From NCBI GenBank assembly GCA_032433765.1, contig JAVIAB010000124.1:96558202-96622201 (forward strand): 64,000 nucleotides of DNA, read 5' to 3'. Below, in pieces: positions 1 through 11,905 of this stretch. The notes below the pieces were generated by a model. The model had not been told where the DNA came from and did no database searches. It saw nothing but the letters and a program-made list of their open reading frames with translations. Every line of letters starts with the position of its first letter. Position 1 is the stretch's first letter. The position numbers were made by a program, and so were the translations under genes. The stretch is from Megaustenia siamemsis (lineage: Eukaryota; Mollusca; Gastropoda; Stylommatophora; Ariophantidae).

Positions 1-599
1 ATCGTGTAGTTCCACGGCTGATAGTTTCTCCGAGCATTAAATTTATTTATATCCACCACCGAATTGCTCAATTCCACCGTTAAGAGCATAGGTCAATTGT
101 CTTCGCTGTTTTACCCTGGATGTGTCTGAAATATTTACGATTAATTATCAGCATTCTGCGTTATTACATTTTTAAATACGTTCTTGGTCCTGGTTTTAGT
201 CATCTTCTTGAATGACACGCGTTGTAATATTATAAAAATGTGATTTATAATTTAAAAAAAAGAAATATCATTACGGCATTTCTTTCCGGTTACTGGGGTC
301 TACTGTGGGAACTTATATGACCAGAAAAAAAAATTTTGCTTGTCCAGTGCAGTCGCCGTGAGGTAGTCGAGTCTTAATTTATATTTCTTCCCCGATAGAA
401 AATAAGGTTTTACACTACCTGGAATCGAACGCGCATCATCTGGTTTGGAGTGTTGCAAGCATTCGATTCGGCCATCAGTTCTCCTTTATCACTTTCCCAA
501 TGTATTCTATACAATTCTATGTTATCAATACGGTTCTGTACGTTCACAACAGCCGCACTTGGTTGCTATTTCCTTTTCGGTTTGACCTCCGTTTACACA
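1..599. other. no recognisable gene
   Basis: I see no supported gene here. The stretch is AT-rich with short homopolymers. A box-B-like string on the minus strand (GTTCGATTCC, 421-430) could be a remnant tRNA-derived SINE head, but no box A partner is visible, so it is not called. Confidence 0.5.
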
Positions 600-850
600 C
601 AGGATAGACACATTTGTGTTTTCTTTAACATGTTTCGATTGTTTTTGTTTTGGTTGCTTCGTAATTAGTTTTGTGTGTGTGTTTTTTTTTTTGTTCCTGC
701 TGAAGGCCTAATAGGCCTAAACGTCGTTTAGTTTGTGTCGTCCACTTATCACGTAAAGCTTCTTACATACCATGTTTTTTCTATTTTTTTAATTTTTCCT
801 CTATGTTATCACACAATTCACGTCCAAGCAGGCGACGAAATATCACATTT
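600..850 (+). mobile_element. Penelope-like element 3' end remnant
   Basis: This stretch shares its order of motifs with the region after the PLE coding part at 56650-56900: a TG-rich run, TTCCTGCTGAAGGCC, a palindromic GGCC-five bases-GGCC hairpin, AAACGTCG, and then a TCACGTAAAGCTT segment followed by a T-rich run. The hairpin motif is at 700-726. No coding part is attached, so it is a 3' end fragment. The assignment rests on similarity to the coding-linked copy in this same window. Confidence 0.55.
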
Positions 851-949
851 CTCTCATGTCTAAATGTCGTTTCAAACTTTGTTCGTGACTAGCATCATCT
901 GATACTGCTGAAGCTGAAAATATGTTGTATAAGATGTATCTTTATAATA

Positions 950-2207
950 AAAAAAAGTTAGTAAAGAACCCCCGTCATGCCACGTGACATATAGGGAATA
1001 TGGTGTTATTGAACATACATTTTACACACCTTCACTTTCAGTATATGATTCATGGGTAATATGGTGGTATTACGCCAGTGCTGCTTTACTTTCCCAGAAA
1101 ACTTCCGGTACCCATTTAAGGATGGGTGAACCCGGTAGCTAGCTTTTGATAGAGTACACCACAAGCAACTTATAGAATGTCTAAAAGAGATATATCTAGA
1201 TGACATGTACATGCGACTAATATGTAATCTATCCTGGAAGCAAACAGCAATATTAAAATATAACAAAGAGAACTCTACATCTATTGATATAAAAAAGTAG
1301 TAAGACAGGGATGCATCCTATCACCAAGCGTGTTCAATCTATACACTGAGCAAATCTTTAAAAACATCATAGAGATGCAAGGCCTACAAATTAATGGAAA
1401 GATAATCAATAACGTAAGATATGCTGACGATATTATACTACTAGCAGAAAATCCGAAAGATCTACAACAATTACTTAATGAAATAAACATGACAAGCACA
1501 AAGTATAGACTAGATATGAACAGCAAAAAGACTAAAACTATGATCATAAAAAAGAAAATCCGCAAAACCCACAAGTGGATATTAAAACTGACGGAATAGA
1601 CCTGGAGACAGTTCAGAGCTACAACTACCTCGGACATACTATAACCAGTGATGGACACAGTGTAAAACTGAAATAAACAAAAGTATAGGAATGACAATAA
1701 GTAATTTTAATGTCAAGAAAACCATCCTAAATCAAAACAAATAACACCAGGGCTAAAACTAAGAATAGCAAAATGTTACATCTTCTCAATATTCCTATAT
1801 GGTGCAGAAACATGGACATTAGACAAGAAAACAGAACAGAGAATTGAAGCCTTTGAAATGTTGATATATAGAATAATAGTTAGAATTGGATTAAACGAAA
1901 AGAAAACAAAAGATGATGTCTTAAATCAACTAAAAATTAAAAGAGAACTACTAAGCACAATTCAAACAAGACAAATGCGATTTTTGCGCCATGTTAAAAG
2001 ACACAACAGCCTACTAAAAGTAATCCTGGATGGGAAATTACAAGGTAAAAGAGGCAGAGGCAGACCAAGATTAACATGGACGAGTAACATCAAAAGATGG
2101 ACAAATCAGCCTATGAAAACGTGCACCATTAAAGCAATAAACAGAGCAGAATGGCGCTCCATGGTAGCCAATCTTCGTTGCGGAGACGGCACTCGATGAT
2201 GATGATA

Positions 2208-2240
<33 letters not shown>

Positions 2241-2321
2241 GCAGAAGCCGTTGGTTGAGATCGAACCCTACCTCTTGTCACGTGTAGTCCAGTTCACTAA
2301 CCACTGAGCTATCGCGGCTCC
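950..2321 (-). mobile_element. SINE1 (tRNA-derived), split by LINE a
   Basis: The body (950-1135) and tRNA-like head (2245-2321) are two parts of one minus-strand SINE1. On the minus strand the head shows box A TAGCTCAGTGG and box B GGTTCGATC-like sequence. Other copies in the window read straight through the junction (GGTGAACCCGG then AAGCCGTCGG). Here a LINE fragment separates the parts, and GAACCCGG (1128-1135) is imperfectly repeated as GAACGCAG (2237-2244), fitting a degraded target-site duplication. Confidence 0.75.
1136..2236 (+). mobile_element. LINE a fragment (non-LTR retrotransposon), 5'-truncated
   Basis: The + strand encodes broken pieces of a non-LTR reverse transcriptase. The catalytic box reads VRYADDIILLA at about 1407-1440, followed by a KKTKTM segment and, after frameshifts, an EKRIE / RQMRFLRHVKR C-terminal region typical of LINE ORF2 tails. 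The 3' end is a (GAT)n trinucleotide tail (2200-2236). It is truncated at the 5' end, carries stops and frameshifts, and is inserted in SINE1. Other LINE a pieces lie at 3626, 11100, 18209, 19015 and 28270. Confidence 0.8.
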
Positions 2322-2499
2322 CATATGTCTTTATGGCGGCCACATATTTTGGTGTGAATGAGTCATGTATTTCAATTATTTGGTTTGTTTTACTAGATGA
2401 GATCCAGAAAATCGCCACAGCTGTAAACCTTATTGACTGAACTCTGCAAGCACCACAGGGTTGCTCTGCAGTGGATCCCATCTCCTGTGAAATACCAAG

Positions 2500-2990
2500 A
2501 AACGAGAGAGCAGATTAGTTTGCAAATGAAAGTGCAAGAGGCACACAACCAGACGCACCAGTTATATACTATCAGAAGTAACAGGTAATCAAATCAATCA
2601 GAACACCACAAGCCCAAAATCAGGATTCCTTTCATAATATGAATAGATGGGAACAAGTTATCATTATACGCCTCAGAACAGGACACAGCCGACTTCACAG
2701 TCACATGTATACAAAATTCAAGATCAGCACCTCAACTACATGTCCATGTGGACAGGCTCCCCAGACTGCTGAACACATACTCCAAGACTTTACTGAATAT
2801 AGTAGACTGAGGAAAATCCATTAGCCCATAGATACAACACTACAGACAAGACTATATGGGCCACTGCAAGAATTACAAACGACAGTAAAATGTATATACT
2901 TTGTATTTGTATACTTACGTTTCCTCGTAAGAAACGACACTGTAGATAAAGACAATACGTCAGTCGAAAGAAAGATAAATACTAGATAGG
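2500..2990 (+). mobile_element. LINE h 3' coding remnant
   Basis: The translation contains QVIIIRLRTGHSRLHSHMY, a CPCG pair of cysteines, then QTAEHILQDF and, after a stop, TRLYGPLQELQTT. This order (RLRTGH, Cys-rich CPCG, AEHILQ, LYG-LQEL) is known from the end of RNase-H-bearing LINE polyproteins in molluscs and other animals. Only this tail is present, with a stop at about 2822. Confidence 0.6.
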
Positions 2991-3140
2991 ATAACAATTT
3001 CTTCGTCATAAACAATACTTCGAATTATGGATAATGTCCTTCCTAAGAATTGAAATTGCAACCTATCTTATTTATTATTGTTGTACTATTTTGGCTTTAT
3101 GCTTACAGATTGTAAGACAAGGATCGTTATAAAACTACTT

Positions 3141-4275
3141 AAAATCATCATCATCAAGTACCGAGCCTGCTGGCGTAGGTGATCATGTCTTTCCACAACT
3201 TTCCATCTCGGCAGTTATTTAGCAATTCTGTTGTTGACCTTCTGCCAAGCCATTCACTTAAGGTGTCTGGTATTTTTGTTCTCTTTGCTTCCCTCTATCT
3301 CCTTGTCCCTCAATTTTCCCTGTTGTTACAATATACTCAAGCTGTCCTTTTCTCATTGCATGGCCAACAAATTATGATTGTTTCTTCCTAATATTGGAAA
3401 TTAGCTCTCGTTTTGTTTTGGCCTCTTTCAGAACATTTTCATTACTCTTCTTTGCTGTCCATGGTATTCTCAATATTCTTCTGTAAAACCACATTTCTAC
3501 AGACTCCAGTGATTTTCTTGTCTGTTGTCCTATTGTCCATGACTCACATCCATATGTTAAGGCTGGCTGTGCATAGCATTTAAGAAATCTTTTCTTGTTT
3601 CTACTGTCAAAAAATTGGATTACATAATCATCATCATCATTGAGTGCCGTCTCCGCATCGAAAGTTGGCTACCATGGAGCGCAATTCCACTCTGTGTCTT
3701 GCTTTGATGGTGCAGATTGTCATAGGCTGACATCTCTATGATGTTTTTAAAGATTTGACCAGTGTATAAATTGAACAAGCTTGGTGATAGGATGCATCCT
3801 TCTCTTACTCCTCTTTTTATATCAATGGGTGTAGAGTTCTCCTTGTTATATGTTATTATTGATGTTTGCCCCCAGTACAAATTACATACCAGTCGTATGT
3901 CTGTGTCATCCAGATTTATATCTTTTAGGCAGTCTATAAGTTGATTATGGTGTATTCTATCAAATTGATTGATTACATGGCATCTTCCTCATTTTTTTGG
4001 AAAGATGCTTTTGCCTGAGCCATTCTCCATCACAACTCTTTTGTACAACTTCCGTCTGAGGTTAACAAAGTTTACAAATAATTAAATTCATTTACCTGTT
4101 TTAATATTGTTCCACTTGTCTGTGTTTTGCACTGAGGTGATGTCCTTTTTCTTTGTTGTTAACATTACTTCTGTCTTTTGCTATTAAGGTTGAGTACTTT
4201 TTTTTTTGCTTTTTTTTCACTATAATGTCTAACATTTCTTGTAACTCATTTTCACTCTTAGCTATTAAGACTACC
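3141..4275 (-). mobile_element. LINE b2 fragment with nested LINE a
   Basis: On the minus strand this is the 3' part of LINE b2: the YVTTGKI-type basic region and the WLGRRSTTE-like tail near 3180-3360, and the reverse-transcriptase distal region towards 4275. The 3' tail is a (GAT)n run at 3145-3156. Compared with the uninterrupted copy at 42064-42890, the element is split by a LINE a piece at 3626-3970. Confidence 0.75.
3626..3970 (-). mobile_element. LINE a fragment nested in LINE b2
   Basis: The minus strand has the (GAT)n tail, the LINE a 3' end seen at 2150-2236, and the SLFNLYTGQIFKNIIEM reverse-transcriptase segment. The direct repeat GATTACAT flanks it (3618-3625 and 3971-3978), as expected for a target-site duplication. 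It is internally deleted, because the RT segment lies directly next to the 3' end. Confidence 0.75.
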
Positions 4276-4871
4276 TAAAATAGGTGAATCTTAAAGATTG
4301 CAATAGCTGCAGGGGAATTAGGCTTTTATCGGTTGTCTCTAAGGTTTTCTGTAGAGTCAAGCTGAACAGAATATCATGTGATGTAGTTAATATTATTGCG
4401 TAAGAATAAACAAGATTTACAAAAAATGAGAAGCTGTCTTGTCCAAATATTACAAATGTTATAAAAGACATTTATAACGTCTATACTTGTGCAGTTCGCA
4501 CATAGTAGGAATAAAGTGAATGGCTCCGAATTGAAACAGTAGAAAAACAAGGATGTATACCATCCACATTGCTATTGTAATTACCATTGATTATATAATG
4601 AGTAAATATTGCAAAGGCAATAATGGCATTAAATGGTATGACAAGAATTACTTGGAATGTCTCGATTTTGCAGATTATATAATTAATGTTCCTATGTGAC
4701 ATTATCAACAAGATACAAACTATCACAGACAAAATATCATGGATGGCTGGAAAAATAGGTCTTGAAATCAACAGGGATAAAACAAAAGTAATGACAAATA
4801 ATAACCGGAGGGCAAATTATATCTCAATAGCCATGCTAGTTGAAAGAGTAGACGACTGTATAAATATATAT

Positions 4872-5885
4872 TGGTAGTACTGAGTTATTGAGTTATTTGG
4901 GGGACATCATCATTGCACACCGACCATGTTCATAGGTGCTCAGATTCCATCTAGCAAGTCCCGTAGTGGCCAGCGACTGAGTACACCACTTCTGTTTTGG
5001 TTGATAAATCTTCTTATACACCCACTAAGTTTCTCTTTTCTGGCTGTGCCCGTCTTAATTCGCATCTCTTTCATCCGAAGGATTGACGTGGACTCACGAT
5101 TGTCGAAGTCATGTGCACCTCTCTCATCTTGGAGGGCATTGCTGATGTTCACCCAATCCTTGTGGTTGACCGTCCTCAAAAATTTCAAGGGAGAACTATG
5201 CAACTGATTATTTTTTGTTGAATTAACCAAGTCACATGAAACTCAATACCAAGAAGAGATGTGATCGAGTTCGTTTTGCCGTGTGGAGGCGATTTCCCGT
5301 CTCTCTTCCATATCGTAATACCAGAATGTCATCAGCAACAGTCATAGTTTTTCCTTCCATACAGATGTCAACTGTTGTTCCGTGATCGTTATTGTAAAGG
5401 TGGTGGTAAAGTACGAGACTTAAATCCACGTTTTAGCACACAGGTTTTTTTAAAATGCTCGGCCGCCTATTCAAAAGTGTTTGGAGACTTCTGGATAGTG
5501 TCGTTTCAAGCACTGAAACCTATAATGCGTGGCGGCATTCCTCACCTGCCTTGAGTACTATACTTGTACCAATTTCTGCCAGCGGCTGGTTCGGCCGTGG
5601 GGCTATTTTTCTGTCCAACTACGAGTACAATTCACACTGTTTCTAGGTGGAATTGAACACAGGTTTTCCGAATGTCGGTAGCCAAGTGGGTTGTTTTCCC
5701 AACTAGGGTACCGAGGCCTCGCGATCGTCATTGTGTACACGTTTAATAAAACTGGTGACAATGGTGAGCCTTTTGGCAGCATTGGACAAATGGATGTTGG
5801 CTTGGAAAACCAACTTCAACATCTGAGTATTACTTTCATGCATTGTGATGATTCTGTAGGCACTGATATTTGGCTTCGGTAGCGG
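4872..5885 (-). mobile_element. LINE d fragment (RNase-H type), split by SINE2
   Basis: Minus-strand pieces match the longer LINE d at 16459-18208: the 3' end with the ATGATGATG and AACTCAATAACTCA tail near 4872-4930, a GTARKEKLSGCIRRFINQ segment, and the RT box TVADDILVLRYG near 5310. The RT-proximal part resumes at 5723-5885. Between the two lies a SINE2 copy flanked by a short direct repeat. Confidence 0.7.
5395..5722 (-). mobile_element. SINE2 (tRNA-derived), complete copy
   Basis: On the minus strand the element starts with a tRNA-like head (GGTACCCTAGTTGGG as box A and TGTTCAATTCC as box B) and ends in a GGTAAAGTACGAGAC-type body. The repeat GATCGTTATTG (5384-5394) and GATCGTCATTG (5723-5733) flanks it, 10 of 11 bases matching: a clear target-site duplication inside LINE d. 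Confidence 0.8.
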
Positions 5886-6554
5886 TGGTAAGTAGCTGTG
5901 TAGCCACCTACTTATCATCCTACTTATCATCATTATATTGTTAGTGATGTAGATCAAGAAAGTGAAACAAAGAAAGCGATCAGAAGCAGGATACCAAAGG
6001 GAGTCACGAATTTTAAAAACTTGGACAAAATATGGAAATCAAAAATACTATACAAGAAAACCAAAATTAGAATATTCAACTTATACATATTATCAACACT
6101 CACCCAAGCATGTGAAAGCTGCAACACTTCCAAAGAAATTGAGAAAAAAAGCTAAACGTTTTTGAAGACGTATGACTCAGTAAAATATTCTGTGTACAAT
6201 GACATGCATTCAAAAGTAATATTGAAATAAAAGAAATGGCCATGCAAACAAAAATCCCATCTACAGTTAAGGAAAGAAGGACAAATGTCAGACATGTGAT
6301 AAGAAAAGACATCAAGAGAACTTCAAAACATACTTTTCTATGGGAAAGATAAGGTTGCAGAAGAAGAGGAAGACCTAAAGAGACACTAAAAAGAACATTT
6401 ATAAGGAAAGCAAAGTTGGCATGCATAGACTCATTAGAAAGGATCGAACATCTCGCCCAGAATAGAGACGGGTGATGAAAAGCACTACAAGCCCTGTACG
6501 ATATCTAACAGCCTGGAAGGTTCAATTCAATAATCATGAGTTATGGTCAATGTT

Positions 6555-6930
6555 CTGTTATTTCTTCATTCTGACATGGTTTAGTTTTACATATACATTT
6601 ACTTTTGATATGCAGTTATCTTAATAAATATAATATTTTCATTTTTCGTTTTTATTATATAAAATAACTCTTATTTTAAACAAAAATAATCAAAATATCA
6701 TTTAAATAAATTCTTGAAAATGTATCTTTTTGCCAAGGGCTCTATTACATCTTCCACTTTTAAATACAATAGTTACATATTAACAAGCACTATAGTTATA
6801 TGTTCAGCTGTCACTTTGGTGCATAGACTTCTAAATAACAAACCACGCTATGTGATAAAAGAAATTGGAATAACCCTAGTAGTCTTGGCTCCACCATGCC
6901 GTAATGGTATATAGTATTCAAATCGATGTA
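6555..6930 (+). promoter_or_regulatory. duplicated 5' flank of receptor gene A
   Basis: This non-coding block resembles two blocks upstream of gene C. The first part (CATTCTGACATGGT onward) matches 40550-40765; the second (GCTCTATTACATC through TAATGGTATATAGT) matches 46815-47010. It is thus part of the segmental duplication. It ends about 3 kb before the gene A start codon. Whether it holds a promoter is inference; I see no convincing core promoter motif. Confidence 0.4.
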
Positions 6931-7224
6931 TACTTCATCATTGTCACTGCATTGGAATGTGTTCAAGAAAACACTAGATCGTTTTTTTTTAAAGATATGC
7001 AGGTATCTTTAGGTGAAACTAGAAATTCATGGGCATCTGTCGTTGGTGAACCGGAACCCATGACCTTGAAAGACTAGGTCACCAACCATTGCTATACTGC
7101 TTCCGTTCTTGTAATTATTGGTAAATTAGGAAAAAAAGCTATCGCATGACGTGGTATTCAAGGGCATCTTTAAGCACAATTTAAAAAAAAAAATAAGAAA
7201 AAGTGGTATGGTAACAACTTTACA

Positions 7225-7455
7225 TGGTAATTAGCAAAACAAAAGTCGACGTTTCTGTCAAGAAGGAGGACTTCAGCTGGAACAACAAACAATAGCACAA
7301 CAATATATATAATGATAGGTACACAAATCTAACTACATGGTGATAATTTGCTAGATACTCAAGAACGGAAATTTTAAAATAAAACGCCACTTCCCTATGG
7401 CCCAGAGCGTTGTCAGCTTCTGAATGGACTAAAATAAGTAGCGGGATGACCAACT
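7225..7455. repeat. dispersed repeat R1
   Basis: About 220 bp here match 20268-20490: both carry AACAAAAGT, a TTCA-CTGGAA segment, TGATAATTTGCTAGATACTCAAG and a GAATG-ACTAAAATAAG segment in the same order. It does not translate into anything recognised. The second copy runs straight into a LINE d 3' end, so R1 may be part of a composite element. Confidence 0.5.
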
Positions 7456-7739
7456 ATATATCTTACTGACCAGGCAGGCAGGTGAGAAGACGGAAGGGTT
7501 CTAAAATATGGGGAGGTGGGTACAAGATATGTATAAACTGTGTTTATCTAACTGTGTGTGTGTAAAACTAACAGAAGTGTAAAAAAGCATGTGTACATAA
7601 CCTTACATGCGTACAAGCATAAATATGTATGTATTACCATAAAACACACACAAGAAATCCGAAGATATCAAAATGTGCCAATACATATGCAGATAACTAT
7701 ACATACTTGTTAAGGTGCGGTAGCGCATGGGGATAGGAA

Positions 7740-8180
7740 ATGTGTGGTAGTTGGCCTATGTGTATGAGAGCGATATGTTTATACCTTGGGGGGAAAGCGA
7801 ACCCAACTGGTCAATGAGACGATTCTCAAGGGCGAACCGGCTGCGATTGCTGGATTGAAACGAGACAATGCCAGTAACTTGCATGTCAGGTTTACCACCA
7901 TGGCCAGGGAGTTGTACTGGGCAAGCACCGGGCTGCCAGTCTTTTGCTCATCATCACTAAGATGCTTACAAAATCTGTCACTCAAGCATTCCCAGACTCG
8001 CCCCCATACGTCATCTGGCAATGCTTACATATTATGCCGTAGATGATATTCCGTGACACACAAGTGAACCCCTCCTTGATGTCGAATCGATTATTAGGGA
8101 ACAAGACCGAAGCACGTGGTCACAAGTTCTGCAAACAAGACGTCCACAACGAACTGTACCAAGGTGTTTGTGGTTTGAGC
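7740..8180 (-). mobile_element. PLE endonuclease (GIY-YIG) fragment
   Basis: The minus strand encodes the C-terminal endonuclease part of a Penelope-like element in two frames: a Cys pair CRTC, FTCVSRNIIYGIICKHC, then QMTYGGE in place of the YIGE box, and SDRFCKHLSDDEQKTGSPV. The same order is seen at 55640-56038. GIY-YIG endonuclease fused to an RT is the hallmark of PLEs. The copy has a stop after GGESGNA and a frameshift, so it is a dead fragment without RT. Confidence 0.7.
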
Positions 8181-8469
8181 GGAGGAGGCGGCTGTGACTA
8201 GAATGTCTCTCAGACTCCTGTCGTGTTTGAAGGTTTTCAAAGGAGCATCACTTAAAAGGTTGAGGGTAGTAGAATATGAATGGAGAATGGAGCGTTACTG
8301 GTTAGGATCCTCACCGCAATCAAGTTGTGAGACTGGTAGGTCGGGTAAATATTGTCCTATCGAAGGAACGGCGAGTGCATGGGGTGAGTGCTACCGCCGG
8401 GAAATGTCGAGAGCTCGTTGGAAGACAGATTGGAGAACCAGGTCAGGATAGAGACGGAACCTAAAGAAA
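8181..8469. other. unassigned, no gene
   Basis: An 85-codon open stretch covers most of this interval, but it has no similarity I recognise and no splice or repeat context to support it. I see nothing else here. Confidence 0.3.
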
Positions 8470-8480
8470 CTTAACATCAG

Positions 8481-9192
8481 CATCATCATGTGTCATACCG
8501 GTTGGTGTAGGCGATCATGCCCCTCCACAATCTTCTATACACAGTGCAAGTTTACACAGTTTTCTCTCTTTGTCGTCCGCGATCTCTCGTTCCTTTTATT
8601 TTGCCAGTTGTAAACAAGCATTCCAACTTTCCTCTTCTCATGATGTGCCCGAAAATTGTTGATTGCTTCTTTCTGATGTTTTTTAAAAGCTCCCTTTATT
8701 GTGTTGGCCTCTTTGAGAACTTCCTCATTGGTCTTTTTAGCTGTCCAGGGAACTTTTAACATTCTTCTGAGAAATCCCATCGCTGTGGCCTCTAATCGTC
8801 TTTTCATTTGTTTGTCTACTGTCCATGATTCGCTTCCATAGGGCAGAATTGGTTCTATATAGCACCGATGCATACTCTTTCTCATTTCTATTGACATAGA
8901 TTTGTTGCAAAAGATATTTTTCATCTTCTGAAATGCTATTTTGGCCTGAGCTATTGTGCTTTTTATTTCTGTGGTGCATCTCCCATCTGATGTTATTATT
9001 GTGCCCAAGAATTTGAAACGTTGCACTTGTTTCAGATTTGTCTCGTTTATTTTTATGCTGCATGTTTATGATAATTGTTTCTTCGATATAACCATTACTT
9101 CTGTTTTCTTACTATTCAGACTGAGACCTTTCTTCTTGCTTTCTTTAACTATTACGTCTATCATTTCTTGTAGTTCGCTCTCTGTCTCTGTA
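8481..9192 (-). mobile_element. LINE b1 fragment with target-site duplication
   Basis: The minus strand gives FKFLGTIITSDGRCTTEI, IEPILPYGSESWTVDKQMK, RRMLKVPWTAKKTNEEVL and a basic tail: the post-RT region of a non-LTR retrotransposon. The 11-bp repeat CTTAACATCAG flanks it exactly (8470-8480 and 9193-9203). The 3' tail is a short (CAT/ATG)n run. It is strongly 5'-truncated (712 bp) and frameshifted near its 3' end. Confidence 0.8.
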
Positions 9193-9409
9193 CTTAACAT
9201 CAGGTGGGCCATTTGGAGAAAATCTTGATCATCCTGGCAGATAGGACGAAGTCGTAATAATTCAGACTATGAATTCGAATCTCTGCAGTGAGATGGATGA
9301 GACGATTTGTAGAGAAGATAACAGTGGTTGTCTGTGGATTTTTAGAAGATGGAAGTATGGAGGTATACAGGGAGAGGATCTGATCAAGAAAAGTGACGGA
9401 CCAGGTAAA

Positions 9410-9620
9410 GATATGTTGTATGTTGTTCCAGCTGAAGGCCTACATGGCCGAAACGTCGACTTTTTTTTGTTAATTGCCACGTAAAGCTATTATCATACCC
9501 CATTTTTTTTCTTTTTAAAATTGTCATTATCATGAGCTTTACAGCAGCTTCACATCTCTATGCATCTTGATCCCTTTACTCCAACATCTTTAAGCACTTA
9601 ACATTCCTGCCACATGGGTT
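9410..9620 (+). mobile_element. PLE 3' end fragment with hairpin motif
   Basis: TGTTGTTCCAGCTGAAGGCC, a five-base loop, GGCC, GAAACGTCG (motif 9432-9458), then CACGTAAAGCT and, further on, GCTTTACAGCAGCTTCACAT match in order the 3' region of the PLE at 56760-56910. No coding part is attached. Confidence 0.6.
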
Positions 9621-9968
9621 AGCTACTTAATAGTCTTACCCAAATATTTTATTGTGCTTTGCTTTTTCTTTACAACATTTTTTTTTCTTTAATTAAAAGC
9701 TACTTTTAAAATTAATATAAGAACACAAATAAATTGATTTAATTTGTTTTGCATCCGTTTTATGATTTCAGAGATGATGAGAGCATCAGCCTGCATGAAA
9801 AAGAACTGTCTTCTTTGCACCTATAGAACGCACTTGTTCACAAAGCTGTTTTGAGAAATAAATATTTGAAAGGCGTTACCTACTAATAATGATAAATCGA
9901 CGCCAAGACTGAATAGTTCAATGTGTCAAGTAAAGGAAGAACTATATATTTATGATTTTACAAACAAT

Positions 9969-10131
9969 ATGGAGCAGGAAAACATAATTGATATTGTGGC
10001 ATTGATAATGAGCTGGGTACTCTTGACGGTGTGTCAAGTCATTGATGTGATTGGTATTGTCACAAACATCGTCAACATTATCGTGTTCTGTAAACAGGGC
10101 TTCACAGAAAACGTGAATATCAGTCTTTTAG
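9969..10131 (+). CDS. gene A exon 1 (N-terminus, TM1)
   Basis: This exon encodes residues 1-54 plus the first base of Gly55. TM1 spans about residues 17-40. The donor is G|GTACCG (phase 1). A conserved TTTCAG just upstream (ending 9771) matches one before gene C exon 1 (ending 47651), so the exon probably begins at 9772 with about 197 bp of 5' UTR and a further upstream non-coding exon probably exists. Confidence 0.85.
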
Positions 10132-11846
10132 GTACCGACATTAATTTAGATGTATCACTGTTACCTCGTATTACAAAAGTTTGTGCATATGGCCTTTGAT
10201 GGAAAGCAGTCCTGATTGTTAATAGTCTAGTTATATATTAGTCTTTCATGCTGGCTGTTCCCTATTGACTGAATCAACCAATATTTGATAGACAGATCTG
10301 ACCGCAGAATGAGCAAGATGTATTTCTGGTGCCTCCCCTCAAATAATTTCCTCTGTACCTTTTGTCTTATAATTTTGACACTATCACTACGTCGAATGTT
10401 GCTGAGCGATTACAATTTCTATTATCCATGTGATACGATCTGACACCAGTTTATACCAATTCTTTATGGTGATAGAGAATGTGTATAAAGGAAGCTATGA
10501 AAGCAACTTTATTTTAAGCAAACAGTTGTAGCAATTGAACTGGTTTGGGACTGGGTATTCACATCTATTCTGATCTATACGTCTATTCATATTCTGACTG
10601 TCATGATTTATTATTCCTCTTAAATGTTCTAATATTACTTTTATGTTAATTTCAGAGTGATGAGACGAAACAACAACAACATATTATAAATAGTATTTTA
10701 AAACAATTTATTACTGCAACAGCTTTTGTGTGTGAAATGAGACAACGGCTTCAATTTTTAGTCTTTTTTAAAAATAGATATTGTACTTTGGTTCGAACAT
10801 TAACAAGTTAACTCAAATTAACAAGTTTACGTAACATCCTGTCTCAAAGATCATTTTCGTGATTTTATAATTTCACACAAGTTCTCGATACATGCACATA
10901 CATAGTTGTCCAGTATTTTGACTATTAAATCCACTTGTATCTTATTGCGAAATTGCTTGCTTTTGTCTGTAGAATTACTACTATGAAGTAAAATTGTCTT
11001 ATGGGTGACTAAGTTGCTTGCGATTTTGTTTATTCATAATCTCTTTGATTTTGCTCCGCAATTCACATGCAACTTCTGAAAGATCTATGCTTAAACTGTT
11101 CATTATCATCAACGAGTGCCGTTACAGCATCGAAGGATCACTACCATGGAGTGACATTCCGCTGTCTCTTGGTTCCATAATGCAGGTTGTCATAGAATGC
11201 TTTGTCCAAATTCTGATACGCTATCTTAACTTCCTGGAGTATAATAAGTTTATCGCTGCATTCAAACCAATCTCAAGTCAAATAATGATTAATTAATTGT
11301 CTTTCCAACGTTTGTAAATCGGCGTGTTAAAGTTTAATTGTTTCTGGATTTAATTGTGTGTTAAGTAGTTTCAAACGGCACAAGTAAATAACGCAATTCT
11401 TGTGTCGGACATTCAGCAATGTTTTGAAAATTTGGTGGCAGGTTTGGTATAATGACAAGCAAGAAAAGATGAAACTTTTCCTTTAGTCAAACTGTCTCGA
11501 TCATGCACTGGTCAGTGGTCATGAAGAAATGACAAGTTGGCAACAGTTGCGTCAGTTATTGAATAGATGTCAATCACATACACAGCCGTAACGGTTTGAG
11601 AGACGTGAACTATGAGTATGTTCGATATAAAGGTCAGTGAGCCCAGTGTCATGAGATTGAGAAAGTGTAACAGACAAGGTGGAACAAACACATTAACCTG
11701 CACAGGTGAACTAAGAGTTTCCACAACCAGCGTGACACAAAATCATGTCCATGTGTGCAAGTTCTGTTGAAGAGTACAGATAGTTCCATAATAACTCTAA
11801 CAACGATAAGTAATGAATTAATAATGTTTTTTTCGCAACACAATAG

Positions 11847-11905
<59 letters not shown>

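Larger units (their letters stand above)
4400..6490 (+). mobile_element. LINE c remnant, interrupted by LINE d and SINE2
   Basis: Two + strand pieces of LINE c (4400-4868 and 5943-6490) match the longer copy at 21890-23150. The first holds the GLEINRDKTKVM segment after the RT box. The second continues with KTWTKYGNQK-like and KKLRKKAKRF segments and the C-terminal basic tail. The break corresponds to an uninterrupted part of the other copy, so the 4872-5942 block is an insertion. Both pieces have many stops. Confidence 0.65.

Noticed and set aside
9921..9968. Earlier in-frame ATG for gene A
   Set aside because: The matching ATG in gene C is followed at once by an in-frame stop, so the conserved MEQENIID start is preferred.
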